NCBI GenBank assembly: GCA_964550655.1
Contig: CAZKAQ010000141.1
Span: 1-8,944, forward strand
Length of the DNA stretch: 8,944 nucleotides
Reading direction: 5' to 3'
Source of the DNA: GCA-1730015 sp964550655
GTDB lineage: Bacteria; Pseudomonadota; Gammaproteobacteria; Granulosicoccales; Granulosicoccaceae
Shown here: positions 1 to 5,921 of the stretch, one piece after another
Layout of the letters: each line of letters starts with the position of its first letter
How positions within the stretch are numbered: position 1 is the first letter of the stretch
The notes under the pieces: model-generated
What the model was told of the DNA's origin: nothing
What the model saw: only the letters and a program-made list of their open reading frames with translations
Databases searched by the model: none
Translations under genes and position numbers: made by a program

Positions 1-145
1 TAAGAGCTAAATCCACAGGTCGCCTCATGAATAATGCAGGTTAGTACTTACACCGCATAACTGCACATATGCCAGATCCACATGAACCGTGCAGGCCGGG
101 CGCCTGTGCTACCATATCGCAGCGCAAATAAACTGAATACAATCC
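1..145. other. Leader region upstream of the aminotransferase gene, no gene seen
   Basis: I find no convincing coding frame here. A short imperfect hairpin (CAGGC at 92-96 pairing with GCCTG at 102-106, five-base loop) is visible but has no T-run and is probably not a terminator. A TACCAT at 110-115 resembles a -10 box, but no good -35 box lies at the right distance. The promoter of the downstream gene pair is therefore not identified. Confidence 0.4.
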
Positions 146-1324
146 ATGAGACAAACAGGCCGTCACTTTCTACAAATCCCCGGCCCAAGCGCTGTGCCCG
201 ACCGGATTTTGCGTGCCATCGATATGCCGATTGAAGATCATCGAGGTCCGGGCTTTGCCGATCTCGGCTATCGGGTACTCAACGGTATGAAGGGGATCTT
301 CAAGACTGCGCAGCCGGTTATTATCTACCCGTCATCGGGAACCGGCGCCTGGGAGGCGGCACTGGTCAATGTCCTGAACCCGGGAGATGAAGTGCTTATG
401 GTTGAAACCGGTCACTTTGCGAGTCTGTGGAAATCATTAGCAGAGAAGGTACAGCTCAAACCCACACTCATTGAAACTGACTGGCGCCGCGGCGCCGACC
501 CTGACTTAATCGAATCTGCACTTATGAATGATAAGTCGCAAAAAATTAAAGCAGTCTGTGTGGTTCACAATGAAACCTCTACCGGCTGCACTTCTCAAAT
601 AGCAGCCATTCGCGATGCGATCGATAATGCCAACCACAGCGCCCTGCTACTGGTAGATACTATTTCCGGTCTTGCAGCCTGTGATTTCAGATTTGATGAA
701 TGGCGCGTTGATGTCGCTATATCCGGTTCTCAGAAAGGACTGATGCTACCACCGGGTCTGTCATTCAACGCCGTAAGCGACAAAGCCATTGCAGCAAGTA
801 AAAGTTCAGCCATAGTAAAATCCTACTGGGCATGGGATGAAATGCTCTCTGCCAATGAACGTGGATACTTCCCGTATACCCCGGCAACCAATCTGCTGTT
901 TGGTTTGGCAGAGGCTATTGACATGCTCAATGAAGAAGGTCTCGAAAATGTCTTTAATCGACACCAACGACACGCTATTGCTACCAGAGCGGCAGTCAGC
1001 GCATGGGGTCTTGAAACCCAGTGCACAGTAAACGAAGAACACTCACCCGTTCTTACCGCAGTACGCACTCCGGAAAATCACGATGCAGACCATCTGCGCT
1101 CAACCATACTAAAACACTACAATATGTCGTTAGGTAACGGCTTATCTAAAATACAGTCGCGGGTTTTTCGAATCGGTCACCTGGGTGACTTCAACGACCT
1201 TATGCTGATGGGCACACTCGCCGGAATTGAAATGGGCTTACAGCTTGCTGAAATTCCTCATCAGTCCGGCGGTATGCAATCTGCACTTGATCTTCTGACA
1301 AGCACTCCCACGATGCCAGTTTGA
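146..1324 (+). CDS. Class V PLP-dependent aminotransferase, serine/alanine-glyoxylate type
   Basis: A cytoplasmic PLP enzyme of 392 residues, the usual length for serine-glyoxylate and alanine-glyoxylate aminotransferases, which move an amino group onto glyoxylate to give glycine. Visible motifs in order: IPGPSAVP (11-18), DHRGPGF (31-37), the PLP-phosphate loop SSGTGAWEA (63-71), HNETSTG (141-147), VDTISGL with the cofactor-contacting Asp171, the Schiff-base lysine Lys197 in SGSQKGLMLPPG, YTPATNLL (244-251), and FRIGHLGDFN with Arg342, the likely carboxylate-binding residue. The ATG at 146 keeps the conserved N-terminus but has no clear Shine-Dalgarno sequence. The next gene starts 20 bases after the stop on the same strand and encodes an alpha-hydroxy-acid oxidase, which fits a glycolate-glyoxylate-glycine route. 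The amino donor (Ser, Ala, Asp or another) cannot be read from sequence. An aspartate-glyoxylate enzyme like BhcA is possible, but no other beta-hydroxyaspartate cycle gene is present. Confidence 0.88.
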   Translation: MRQTGRHFLQIPGPSAVPDRILRAIDMPIEDHRGPGFADLGYRVLNGMKGIFKTAQPVIIYPSSGTGAWEAALVNVLNPGDEVLMVETGHFASLWKSLAEKVQLKPTLIETDWRRGADPDLIESALMNDKSQKIKAVCVVHNETSTGCTSQIAAIRDAIDNANHSALLLVDTISGLAACDFRFDEWRVDVAISGSQKGLMLPPGLSFNAVSDKAIAASKSSAIVKSYWAWDEMLSANERGYFPYTPATNLLFGLAEAIDMLNEEGLENVFNRHQRHAIATRAAVSAWGLETQCTVNEEHSPVLTAVRTPENHDADHLRSTILKHYNMSLGNGLSKIQSRVFRIGHLGDFNDLMLMGTLAGIEMGLQLAEIPHQSGGMQSALDLLTSTPTMPV

Positions 1325-1344
1325 TAAAGCCTGCTGCTGTCTAA

Positions 1345-2460
1345 ATGTCCGGTAAAATATATACAGTTGAAGATGCGCGCCTGAAAGCAAAACGTCGGCT
1401 GCCGAAAATGGTATTCGACTACATCGACGGCGCTGCCGGTAGAGAATTACTCGCCGAAGAAAACATTACCGCCTACCAGAAAATAAAATTACAGCCACGC
1501 GCTCTGATCAATGTTGAAAACAGAACACTGAACAAAACTTTTCTGGGTAAAGACTACGGACTACCTTTCGGTATCGCACCGATGGGTATGTGTGACCTTG
1601 CCTGGCCGGGTGCCGACGAGATGCTCGCCAAAGCAGCAACCAAATTCAACATGCCACTGGCACTTTCAACCATGGCTTCAAGCACTATTGAACAGACTCG
1701 CGAACGCGCCAGCGACAATGCATGGTTTCAGTTTTATGTCAGTGGCAGCAAAGACTCCACCATGAAGTTGATTGACCGTGCCGCCGCTGCCGGATACACC
1801 AACCTGATATTTACCGTCGATGTACCGCATGTCGCACCCAGGGTCAGAGACTTACGCAATGGATTTAAAGCGCCTCTAAAAATTGGTTTTAAACAGTGTG
1901 TCGATTTTGCACTGCATCCACAGTGGTCAATAGGCAGTCTGATCAAAGGCGTACCATCACTTGCCAATATAGAATCAGATGATCAATTCAAACGCGAGAG
2001 CGGCAGAGGTGCAGTCGACTGGGAGTTCCTCGAACACCTGCGTAGCTACTGGCCACATAAACTGATTATTAAGGGTGTTTTATCAGTCGAAGACGCTCTG
2101 GCAATGCAACAGGCAGGCGCAGATGGCATCTATGTCTCCAATCACGGTGGCCGGCAACTTGACAGCGCCCCGACCTCTATACAGGTGTTGCCACTAATGC
2201 GCGAGGCCCTGGGACCAGACTATCCCATCATACTCGACAGTGGTATCAGAGACGGTGAAAGCATTATTAAAGCACTGGCACTGGGTGCAGACTTTGTGAT
2301 GATGGGCAGACCGTTCTCTTATGGTATTGGTGCCAATGGTGAGCAGGGGCTCAACGCAGTGATTGAGTTACTGGCCGATCAAATCAGCGCTGCCATGGCA
2401 CAGATCGGTGTGACGGATGTAGACGCTATCAATGACGGGGTTTTGTTTCGTGCTGAATAG
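1345..2460 (+). CDS. FMN-dependent alpha-hydroxy-acid oxidase/dehydrogenase (glycolate oxidase / LldD family)
   Basis: A 371-residue TIM-barrel flavoenzyme that oxidises a 2-hydroxy acid to a 2-oxo acid. All active-site residues known from spinach glycolate oxidase have counterparts: Tyr26 in DYIDGAAG, Tyr131 in FQFYVSG, Asp159 and Arg166 in TVDVPHVAPRVRD, Lys243 in IIKGV, catalytic base His267 and substrate-binding Arg270 in SNHGGRQLD, then the FMN-phosphate motifs DSGIRDG (298-304) and GRPF (321-324). The position that is Trp108 in plant glycolate oxidase is Met110 here (STMASST), so the substrate could be bulkier than glycolate. There is no signal peptide. It lies 20 bases after the glyoxylate-type aminotransferase gene and is probably cotranscribed with it. 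That supports glycolate or another hydroxy acid feeding the transaminase, but L-lactate or (S)-mandelate-like substrates remain possible. The ATG is preceded by TAA-rich sequence without a Shine-Dalgarno motif. Confidence 0.9.
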   Translation: MSGKIYTVEDARLKAKRRLPKMVFDYIDGAAGRELLAEENITAYQKIKLQPRALINVENRTLNKTFLGKDYGLPFGIAPMGMCDLAWPGADEMLAKAATKFNMPLALSTMASSTIEQTRERASDNAWFQFYVSGSKDSTMKLIDRAAAAGYTNLIFTVDVPHVAPRVRDLRNGFKAPLKIGFKQCVDFALHPQWSIGSLIKGVPSLANIESDDQFKRESGRGAVDWEFLEHLRSYWPHKLIIKGVLSVEDALAMQQAGADGIYVSNHGGRQLDSAPTSIQVLPLMREALGPDYPIILDSGIRDGESIIKALALGADFVMMGRPFSYGIGANGEQGLNAVIELLADQISAAMAQIGVTDVDAINDGVLFRAE

Positions 2461-2530
2461 CAGTCGGTGACTAATCAATAGTAACAGCAGTCCGGAAAGT
2501 TAATTATCCTGCATACTACAACCAGAATAT

Positions 2531-2555
2531 AGCCTGGTTTAAATCTAACCCGGCT
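2531..2555. terminator. Possible hairpin between convergent genes
   Basis: The arms AGCCTGGTT (2531-2539) and AACCCGGCT (2547-2555) pair over nine positions with one mismatch around a seven-base loop. It sits between the convergent hydroxy-acid oxidase and rhodanese genes, where a shared terminator is expected. Neither side has a proper T-run, so the assignment is weak. Confidence 0.3.
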
Positions 2556-2577
2556 TGAAACTTCGGCCCGACGTTGT

Positions 2578-2949
2578 CTATTTCTCTACCGGTCCACCTG
2601 CCTCTTTCCAGTCTGCAAATCCGCCGATATTGGTGACCGACTTGTAGCCCATATCTTTCAAGGTTTTACCAGCCAGAGCCGCCTGCCCGCCGGCGCCACA
2701 AATCAGATAAATTTCGGCATCTTTTCTCAAAGATTTGTTATGAAACGGCATTGTCTCGTCAGCAGCAAACTCTATAAAACCACGCGGAATTCTAACTGCA
2801 CCGGCAATAGTACCAGTGGTGGAAATATCGGCAGAATCGCGAACATCAATGAACACCCCACCCTGCCCGTGTAAGGCAATGGCCTCCTCCGGTGACAGCT
2901 TGTCTACCATTTTATTCGCTTCATCCAGATAATCTTTGGCAGATTTCAT
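2578..2949 (-). CDS. Single-domain rhodanese-like sulfurtransferase
   Basis: A small cytoplasmic protein of 123 residues consisting of one rhodanese domain. Such proteins carry sulfur as a persulfide on a loop cysteine. Visible motifs are FIDVRD (33-38), GTIAGAVRIPRG (46-57), the active-site loop beginning at Cys84 (ICGAGGQAALAG) and the C-terminal NIGGFADWKEAGGP. The loop is C-G-A-G-G-Q-A rather than the common C-R-S-G-x-R-[ST]. It has lost the arginines that usually favour thiosulfate, so the natural sulfur donor is uncertain. The frame stays open to 2988, but I place the start at 2949. That ATG has an AGGAG six bases upstream, and the protein then begins at the domain's natural N-terminal helix. 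It is probably monocistronic: a terminator lies upstream at 3124-3149, and the downstream neighbour is convergent. No specific pathway is indicated. Confidence 0.87.
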   Translation of the reverse strand: MKSAKDYLDEANKMVDKLSPEEAIALHGQGGVFIDVRDSADISTTGTIAGAVRIPRGFIEFAADETMPFHNKSLRKDAEIYLICGAGGQAALAGKTLKDMGYKSVTNIGGFADWKEAGGPVEK

Positions 2950-2955
2950 AACAGG

Positions 2956-2960
2956 CTCCT
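2956..2960 (-). promoter_or_regulatory. Ribosome binding site deciding the rhodanese start
   Basis: AGGAG on the minus strand lies six bases before the ATG at 2949. It is the clearest Shine-Dalgarno sequence in the window and supports that start over the longer frame beginning at 2988. Confidence 0.8.
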
Positions 2961-3061
2961 GAAAAGCCTGACAGAATAAACTATTCACTCGGTTTACTAC
3001 AAGTGTCGCCGATGCCTCTTAACGTGTGGCAGCAGTTCATCACCGCTAGGTTCCGGACAAA

Positions 3062-3073
3062 CACTGATCAGTG
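3062..3073. promoter_or_regulatory. Perfect 12-bp palindrome upstream of the rhodanese gene
   Basis: CACTGATCAGTG is self-complementary without a spacer and lies about 110 bases upstream of the rhodanese start, in the gap after the upstream terminator. It could be an operator half-site pair for a dimeric regulator. A palindrome of this length can also occur by chance, and no -35/-10 pair is clearly placed around it. Confidence 0.25.
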
Positions 3074-3123
3074 GAGGCAAACATTAACTGCCCAGGTAGT
3101 GCCGGGATTTACCGTACAGAAGT

Positions 3124-3149
3124 AAAAAACGCCGATGCAAGCACCGGCG
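3124..3149 (-). terminator. Rho-independent terminator of the SGNH esterase gene
   Basis: Read on the minus strand, CGCCGGTG and CATCGGCG form an eight-base-pair stem with one G-U pair and a CUUG tetraloop, followed directly by six T residues (3129-3124). It starts about 28 bases after the esterase stop codon. It separates that transcript from the rhodanese gene lying further down the same strand. Confidence 0.92.
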
Positions 3150-3177
3150 CCATGGTTACCAGTAATATAGAGAGTTA

Positions 3178-4314
3178 CTAAAGTGAACAGTCAGCAAATG
3201 ACTGATAGACGTTTGCAAACGCATCAGCGATATGACGCTCACCCGATGCATTCGGATGAATCAAATCATCCAGCATCATCGACTCTGTAAAACCTGATCG
3301 TACGTCGACAAGCTTTAAAAACGGATCGAAACGTTCGTCTATTATTCGTTGAACACCATCACCCAGTCTTTCGATATCTCCACCAATACCCTCGTATGGC
3401 TTATCACTGAACCAGGGAATAACATTAGCCATCAGCACCAGTGTTTCAGGCTGAACCTCATAGATTGCATCCAGTACATCGTCCAGATCAATCAGAGCAT
3501 TGCTAACACCTTGCTCGTTAAATAAATCAACCGACCCCAAGTGCAACAGTACAACATCAGGAGCAAACGTTTCCATAGATACACGTATACCGGGATTACT
3601 GCCTGACGAAGAATCACGTCCGGTTAGAAAGTGATCGGCGCGATGCGAACTGTAACCTTCATGAGCACCACGGAAAACCTCAACATCTGAACTCTCGCCA
3701 ACCAGGCAGGATTGTGTTCCGTCCCAACCCCAGCCATCACCAACCGGCTCAGTGTCTATACATTCGGGATCGACACCGGTGCTTCTCGATGTTAGTTGCG
3801 ACCCGACCATAGTGAAACTGCACGATTCAGCTTCTAAAAGTGACGTGAATTCCCGACGATAACTGGATACTCCAGCCACCCCGTGAGTAATTGAGTCGCC
3901 AACAGCCATAATTTTTACCGCACCAAGTGCAGTTCGGTCGGCTAGAAAATCAGACGCTGTTGCACCGTTAGAAGCATCGTTGTCAACACTGTCTGTATCG
4001 CTATCCTCATCAATACTCACTGGAGAATCAGCCACTGCTGGTTCTTCTGTGACTCCATCGTCTGAGGCTACATCATCTGTGACATCATCGTCGACAGCCA
4101 CACCATCAACCTCACTATCATGCTCACTATCTACAGCGATACTCACAGGAGAACCGAGCACCACAGGCCCTTCTGTAATTTCATCATCCGCAGTAATACC
4201 GGGCTCTGACCCGCCCAGGACAGCGCTGTCTCCGCCACAAGCAGTGATAGCAATGGCCAGAACCGGCCCAACAGCCAGACCCCGGAAGTCAGTAATATTT
4301 GCAAAGCGTTTCAT
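3178..4314 (-). CDS. Lipoprotein SGNH/GDSL esterase, CE3-like, with an inserted Cys-GDGWGW module
   Basis: The protein has 378 residues. A lipoprotein signal ends in the lipobox ITAC (Cys26), so it is predicted to be exported and membrane-anchored. Residues 27-130 form an acidic, Ser/Thr/Val-rich linker containing an internal duplication. The catalytic domain follows: block I GDSITHG with nucleophile Ser141, VGSQ (170-173), block II HEGYSS with Gly220, block III LHLGSVDL (257-264), and block V DLIHPNASG with Asp350 and His353. The HEGYSS and HPNASG pattern is most like CE3 acetylxylan esterases. Block III normally reads G-x-N-D, but here the Asn is Val262. A small module (Cys185-Cys203) sits between VGSQ and block II. 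The frame extends to a TTG at 4335. I prefer the ATG at 4314, which has GGA just upstream and gives a compact signal peptide. Likely role: deacetylation of an extracellular polysaccharide; substrate unknown. Confidence 0.83.
   Translation of the reverse strand: MKRFANITDFRGLAVGPVLAIAITACGGDSAVLGGSEPGITADDEITEGPVVLGSPVSIAVDSEHDSEVDGVAVDDDVTDDVASDDGVTEEPAVADSPVSIDEDSDTDSVDNDASNGATASDFLADRTALGAVKIMAVGDSITHGVAGVSSYRREFTSLLEAESCSFTMVGSQLTSRSTGVDPECIDTEPVGDGWGWDGTQSCLVGESSDVEVFRGAHEGYSSHRADHFLTGRDSSSGSNPGIRVSMETFAPDVVLLHLGSVDLFNEQGVSNALIDLDDVLDAIYEVQPETLVLMANVIPWFSDKPYEGIGGDIERLGDGVQRIIDERFDPFLKLVDVRSGFTESMMLDDLIHPNASGERHIADAFANVYQSFADCSL
3700..3762 (-). other. CBM10-like Cys-GDGWGWD-Cys module inside the SGNH domain
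   Basis: Residues 185-205 of the esterase carry Cys185, VGDGWGWDGTQS and Cys203, followed by LV. The same pattern, with 20 rather than 18 residues between the cysteines, occurs three times in the SASA esterase at 5922-7232. The Gly-Trp-Gly-Trp-[Glu/Asp]...Ser-Cys core resembles the C-terminal half of family 10 carbohydrate-binding modules. Here it interrupts the catalytic fold instead of lying at a terminus. Confidence 0.6.
3979..4179 (-). repeat. Degenerate tandem duplication in the esterase linker
   Basis: Residues 46-69 and 88-111 of the lipoprotein align with a 42-residue (126-base) period: [IV]TE[GE]P...SPVSI..DS..DS. Similarity is still visible at the DNA level (for example ATACTCAC-GGAGAA in both copies on the plus strand), which suggests duplication of an acidic spacer that holds the catalytic domain away from the membrane. 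Confidence 0.6.
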
Positions 4315-4562
4315 AGATCCAATTCCACGTTTCAAAAGTATGCAGGCTTTGATGACGGCCAGAAAGCCGGAGACAAAACGGCCAGCAACGAAGCTGGAAG
4401 TCTATTCCTTTTGCTGAAGGCAACAATGCACAACAAGAATTTCTTCCGAACACACTCTATGTAGTAGAGGAACTTTGGTTTGTCACGATAATGACGCCAA
4501 AAAATCACCAGATTGCACAAACTTAGTACCAGACGACGGTAGTGATAGTTCTGTGCAACCTG
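4315..4562. other. Intergenic region between SGNH esterase and mannosyltransferase genes
   Basis: No convincing gene lies here. A 62-codon frame on the minus strand starts with TTG, lacks a ribosome binding site and has no recognisable composition. A weak promoter for the esterase is possible on the minus strand: GTGACA (4481-4486) with a 17-base gap to TACATA (4458-4463), the latter a poor -10 match. No strong terminator for the mannosyltransferase gene is visible. Confidence 0.4.
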
Positions 4563-5723
4563 CTATGAGAGCACACTACTGATCAGCCGATCGTAAACCG
4601 GCAAAAGATTTGATGACTTGTAGCGCTGAATATCACTTTCACATTGCCGGGGGGTTTTAATAACTGAGGCAATTTTCTGAAAAAGCATCTCAGCTTCAAT
4701 AGCTTCACTTTTTGCATTGCCAGTATCATTACTGGTGTCATTACTTGTATCCGGGGCGACCTGATAGAGTAGCTCATCAGCAATGTACTCCGGGTAGGCC
4801 ATACGATTTGGCGCCACCGGTGTACATCCCATCGCAATCGCCTCAAGCATTCCAAGCCCCTGAAAATCGTGCAATGCGGTTGATACGACTATATCTGAAC
4901 GTTCCAGAAGCTGATGATAAACGTCTCTTGGCTGAAACCCCCAGGTGGCGATGCAGTCACCGTGCGCCTGTCTAAACTCGGCAAAACAAGACGGCACTTC
5001 CCTGAAGGACTGCCCCATTACATGCAGCGATATTTCAAACCCTTCTACCAGTAACTGTTTCATTGCAGCAAAAAAGACCTGCGGTTGTTTGTCATACTCC
5101 CAACGATGATTCCAGAGAATTTCTACGGGCCGATTTTTTACAGGCGCAGCATGCGAGGAGAGCTCATCACTGACAGGCACAGGAATTACTTCAGAGCGCA
5201 CCGGTAACTCTGACAGCAATTCTTTTGAGGTGCCATCGGGCATTTTTTTCAACAAAAGACGTGCACCCGCATAAAAAGAATCGCGATTGTACTCAGAGTT
5301 AAACACCAGTCTGTCTGCCGACAGAGCACCGTAGATGCTGGTGAGCTGCGCATTAATCAGATTGCTGTTATTTTTTTTCTGATTGTTCTTCACCTGTGAT
5401 CTCAGCGGATACGCAAACTGATTTTCATGAAAATACAGAATCGTCGGAATGGAACTCAGATGGGGCATCAAGCCACGCAGATTACAAACATCCACCATTG
5501 ATGTGGCCAGTAACACGTCGTAATGCTGTTTAAGCTCCGGATACTCAAAAGCAAAGGTTAGCGCGTTGCTGCGGACCCGCCAGTAGAAGTGCCGATCCGG
5601 CAAAGCCACCAGTTGCCAGTGATAGTCCTTCAAACCGGCAGTCAGTTGCTCGCACCAATAGCGGTGACTTGCAGCATGATAACCGGAAAGTAGTAGTACT
5701 TTAGGAGCGTCAGAGGATTGCAT
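4563..5723 (-). CDS. tRNA-queuosine alpha-mannosyltransferase homologue (QTMAN / GTDC1 family, former DUF3524)
   Basis: A 386-residue GT-B glycosyltransferase. The N-terminal domain matches the family typified by human QTMAN (GTDC1), which puts mannose from GDP-mannose on queuosine at position 34 of tRNA-Asp. Shared landmarks are SGYHAASHRYW (13-23; human EAFYGGSHKQL), LPDRHFYWR (41-49), ILYFHENQFAYP (95-106; human ILYFHENQLIYP) and VFNSEYNRDSF (140-150). The C-terminal domain has ILWNHRWEYDKQP (202-214) and the donor-binding stretch STALHDFQGLGMLEAIAMGC with Glu294, then PNRMAYPEY (305-313). The frame continues to a TTG at 5804, but homology begins just after the ATG at 5723. That start lacks a Shine-Dalgarno sequence, and an ATG at 5753 is the alternative. 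No signal peptide or membrane segment, consistent with a cytoplasmic tRNA enzyme. Residues 325-336 are a short S/T-N-D-T repeat. The bacterial substrate is inferred from the family, not shown. Confidence 0.85.
   Translation of the reverse strand: MQSSDAPKVLLLSGYHAASHRYWCEQLTAGLKDYHWQLVALPDRHFYWRVRSNALTFAFEYPELKQHYDVLLATSMVDVCNLRGLMPHLSSIPTILYFHENQFAYPLRSQVKNNQKKNNSNLINAQLTSIYGALSADRLVFNSEYNRDSFYAGARLLLKKMPDGTSKELLSELPVRSEVIPVPVSDELSSHAAPVKNRPVEILWNHRWEYDKQPQVFFAAMKQLLVEGFEISLHVMGQSFREVPSCFAEFRQAHGDCIATWGFQPRDVYHQLLERSDIVVSTALHDFQGLGMLEAIAMGCTPVAPNRMAYPEYIADELLYQVAPDTSNDTSNDTGNAKSEAIEAEMLFQKIASVIKTPRQCESDIQRYKSSNLLPVYDRLISSVLS
4716..4751 (-). repeat. Short DTSN/NDTG tandem repeat in the mannosyltransferase gene
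   Basis: Residues 325-336 read DTSNDTSNDTGN, about three copies of a four-residue (12-base) unit. The repeat lies after the conserved donor-binding core and probably encodes a flexible surface loop. Its length may vary between strains by slippage. Confidence 0.6.
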
Positions 5724-5921
5724 TTTGATACATCTATAACAACTGATTCGCATAACACTTCGACGAATAACGCAGGGGGTTCTGTCCGGTACGAAACTTG
5801 ACAATGGAATTCAGGAGCCTGTGCGCAATGGGATGTCGCAGAGCTTTTCCTGCAGTCATGGCGTCAACATAACTCTGCATTTAATGGTCAATTTAATATT
5901 CACTGAAGGAACCGTGTAACC
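5724..5921. other. Divergent intergenic region between mannosyltransferase and SASA esterase genes
   Basis: This gap must hold promoters for both divergent genes. On the plus strand a perfect TTGACA lies at 5798-5803, but the sequence 16-18 bases further on (GTGCGC) is not a -10 box. A TAATAT at 5894-5899 has no good -35. On the minus strand TGTTATAGAT just upstream of 5723 could be an extended -10, which would leave almost no leader. None of these is secure. An AAGGA at 5906-5910, 11 bases before the ATG at 5922, is a plausible but distant ribosome binding site. Confidence 0.35.

Noticed and set aside
3058..3070. The 12-mer AAACACTGATCA occurs upstream of the rhodanese gene and again near 8825 upstream of dddP
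   Set aside because: A shared 12-mer is expected by chance a few times in about 9 kb, and only the first copy is part of a palindrome.
3980..4417. A 145-codon Ser/Thr-rich open frame on the plus strand
   Set aside because: It is antisense to the repetitive acidic linker and signal peptide of the lipoprotein esterase. Its low-complexity composition mirrors the GAT/GAC-rich codons of the other strand.
4332..4520. A 62-codon minus-strand frame between the esterase and the mannosyltransferase
   Set aside because: TTG start, no ribosome binding site, no recognisable domain, and it overlaps the signals of the downstream gene.
5798..5803. Perfect TTGACA as -35 box for the SASA esterase
   Set aside because: No acceptable -10 box lies 16-18 bases downstream, so it was not called as a promoter.
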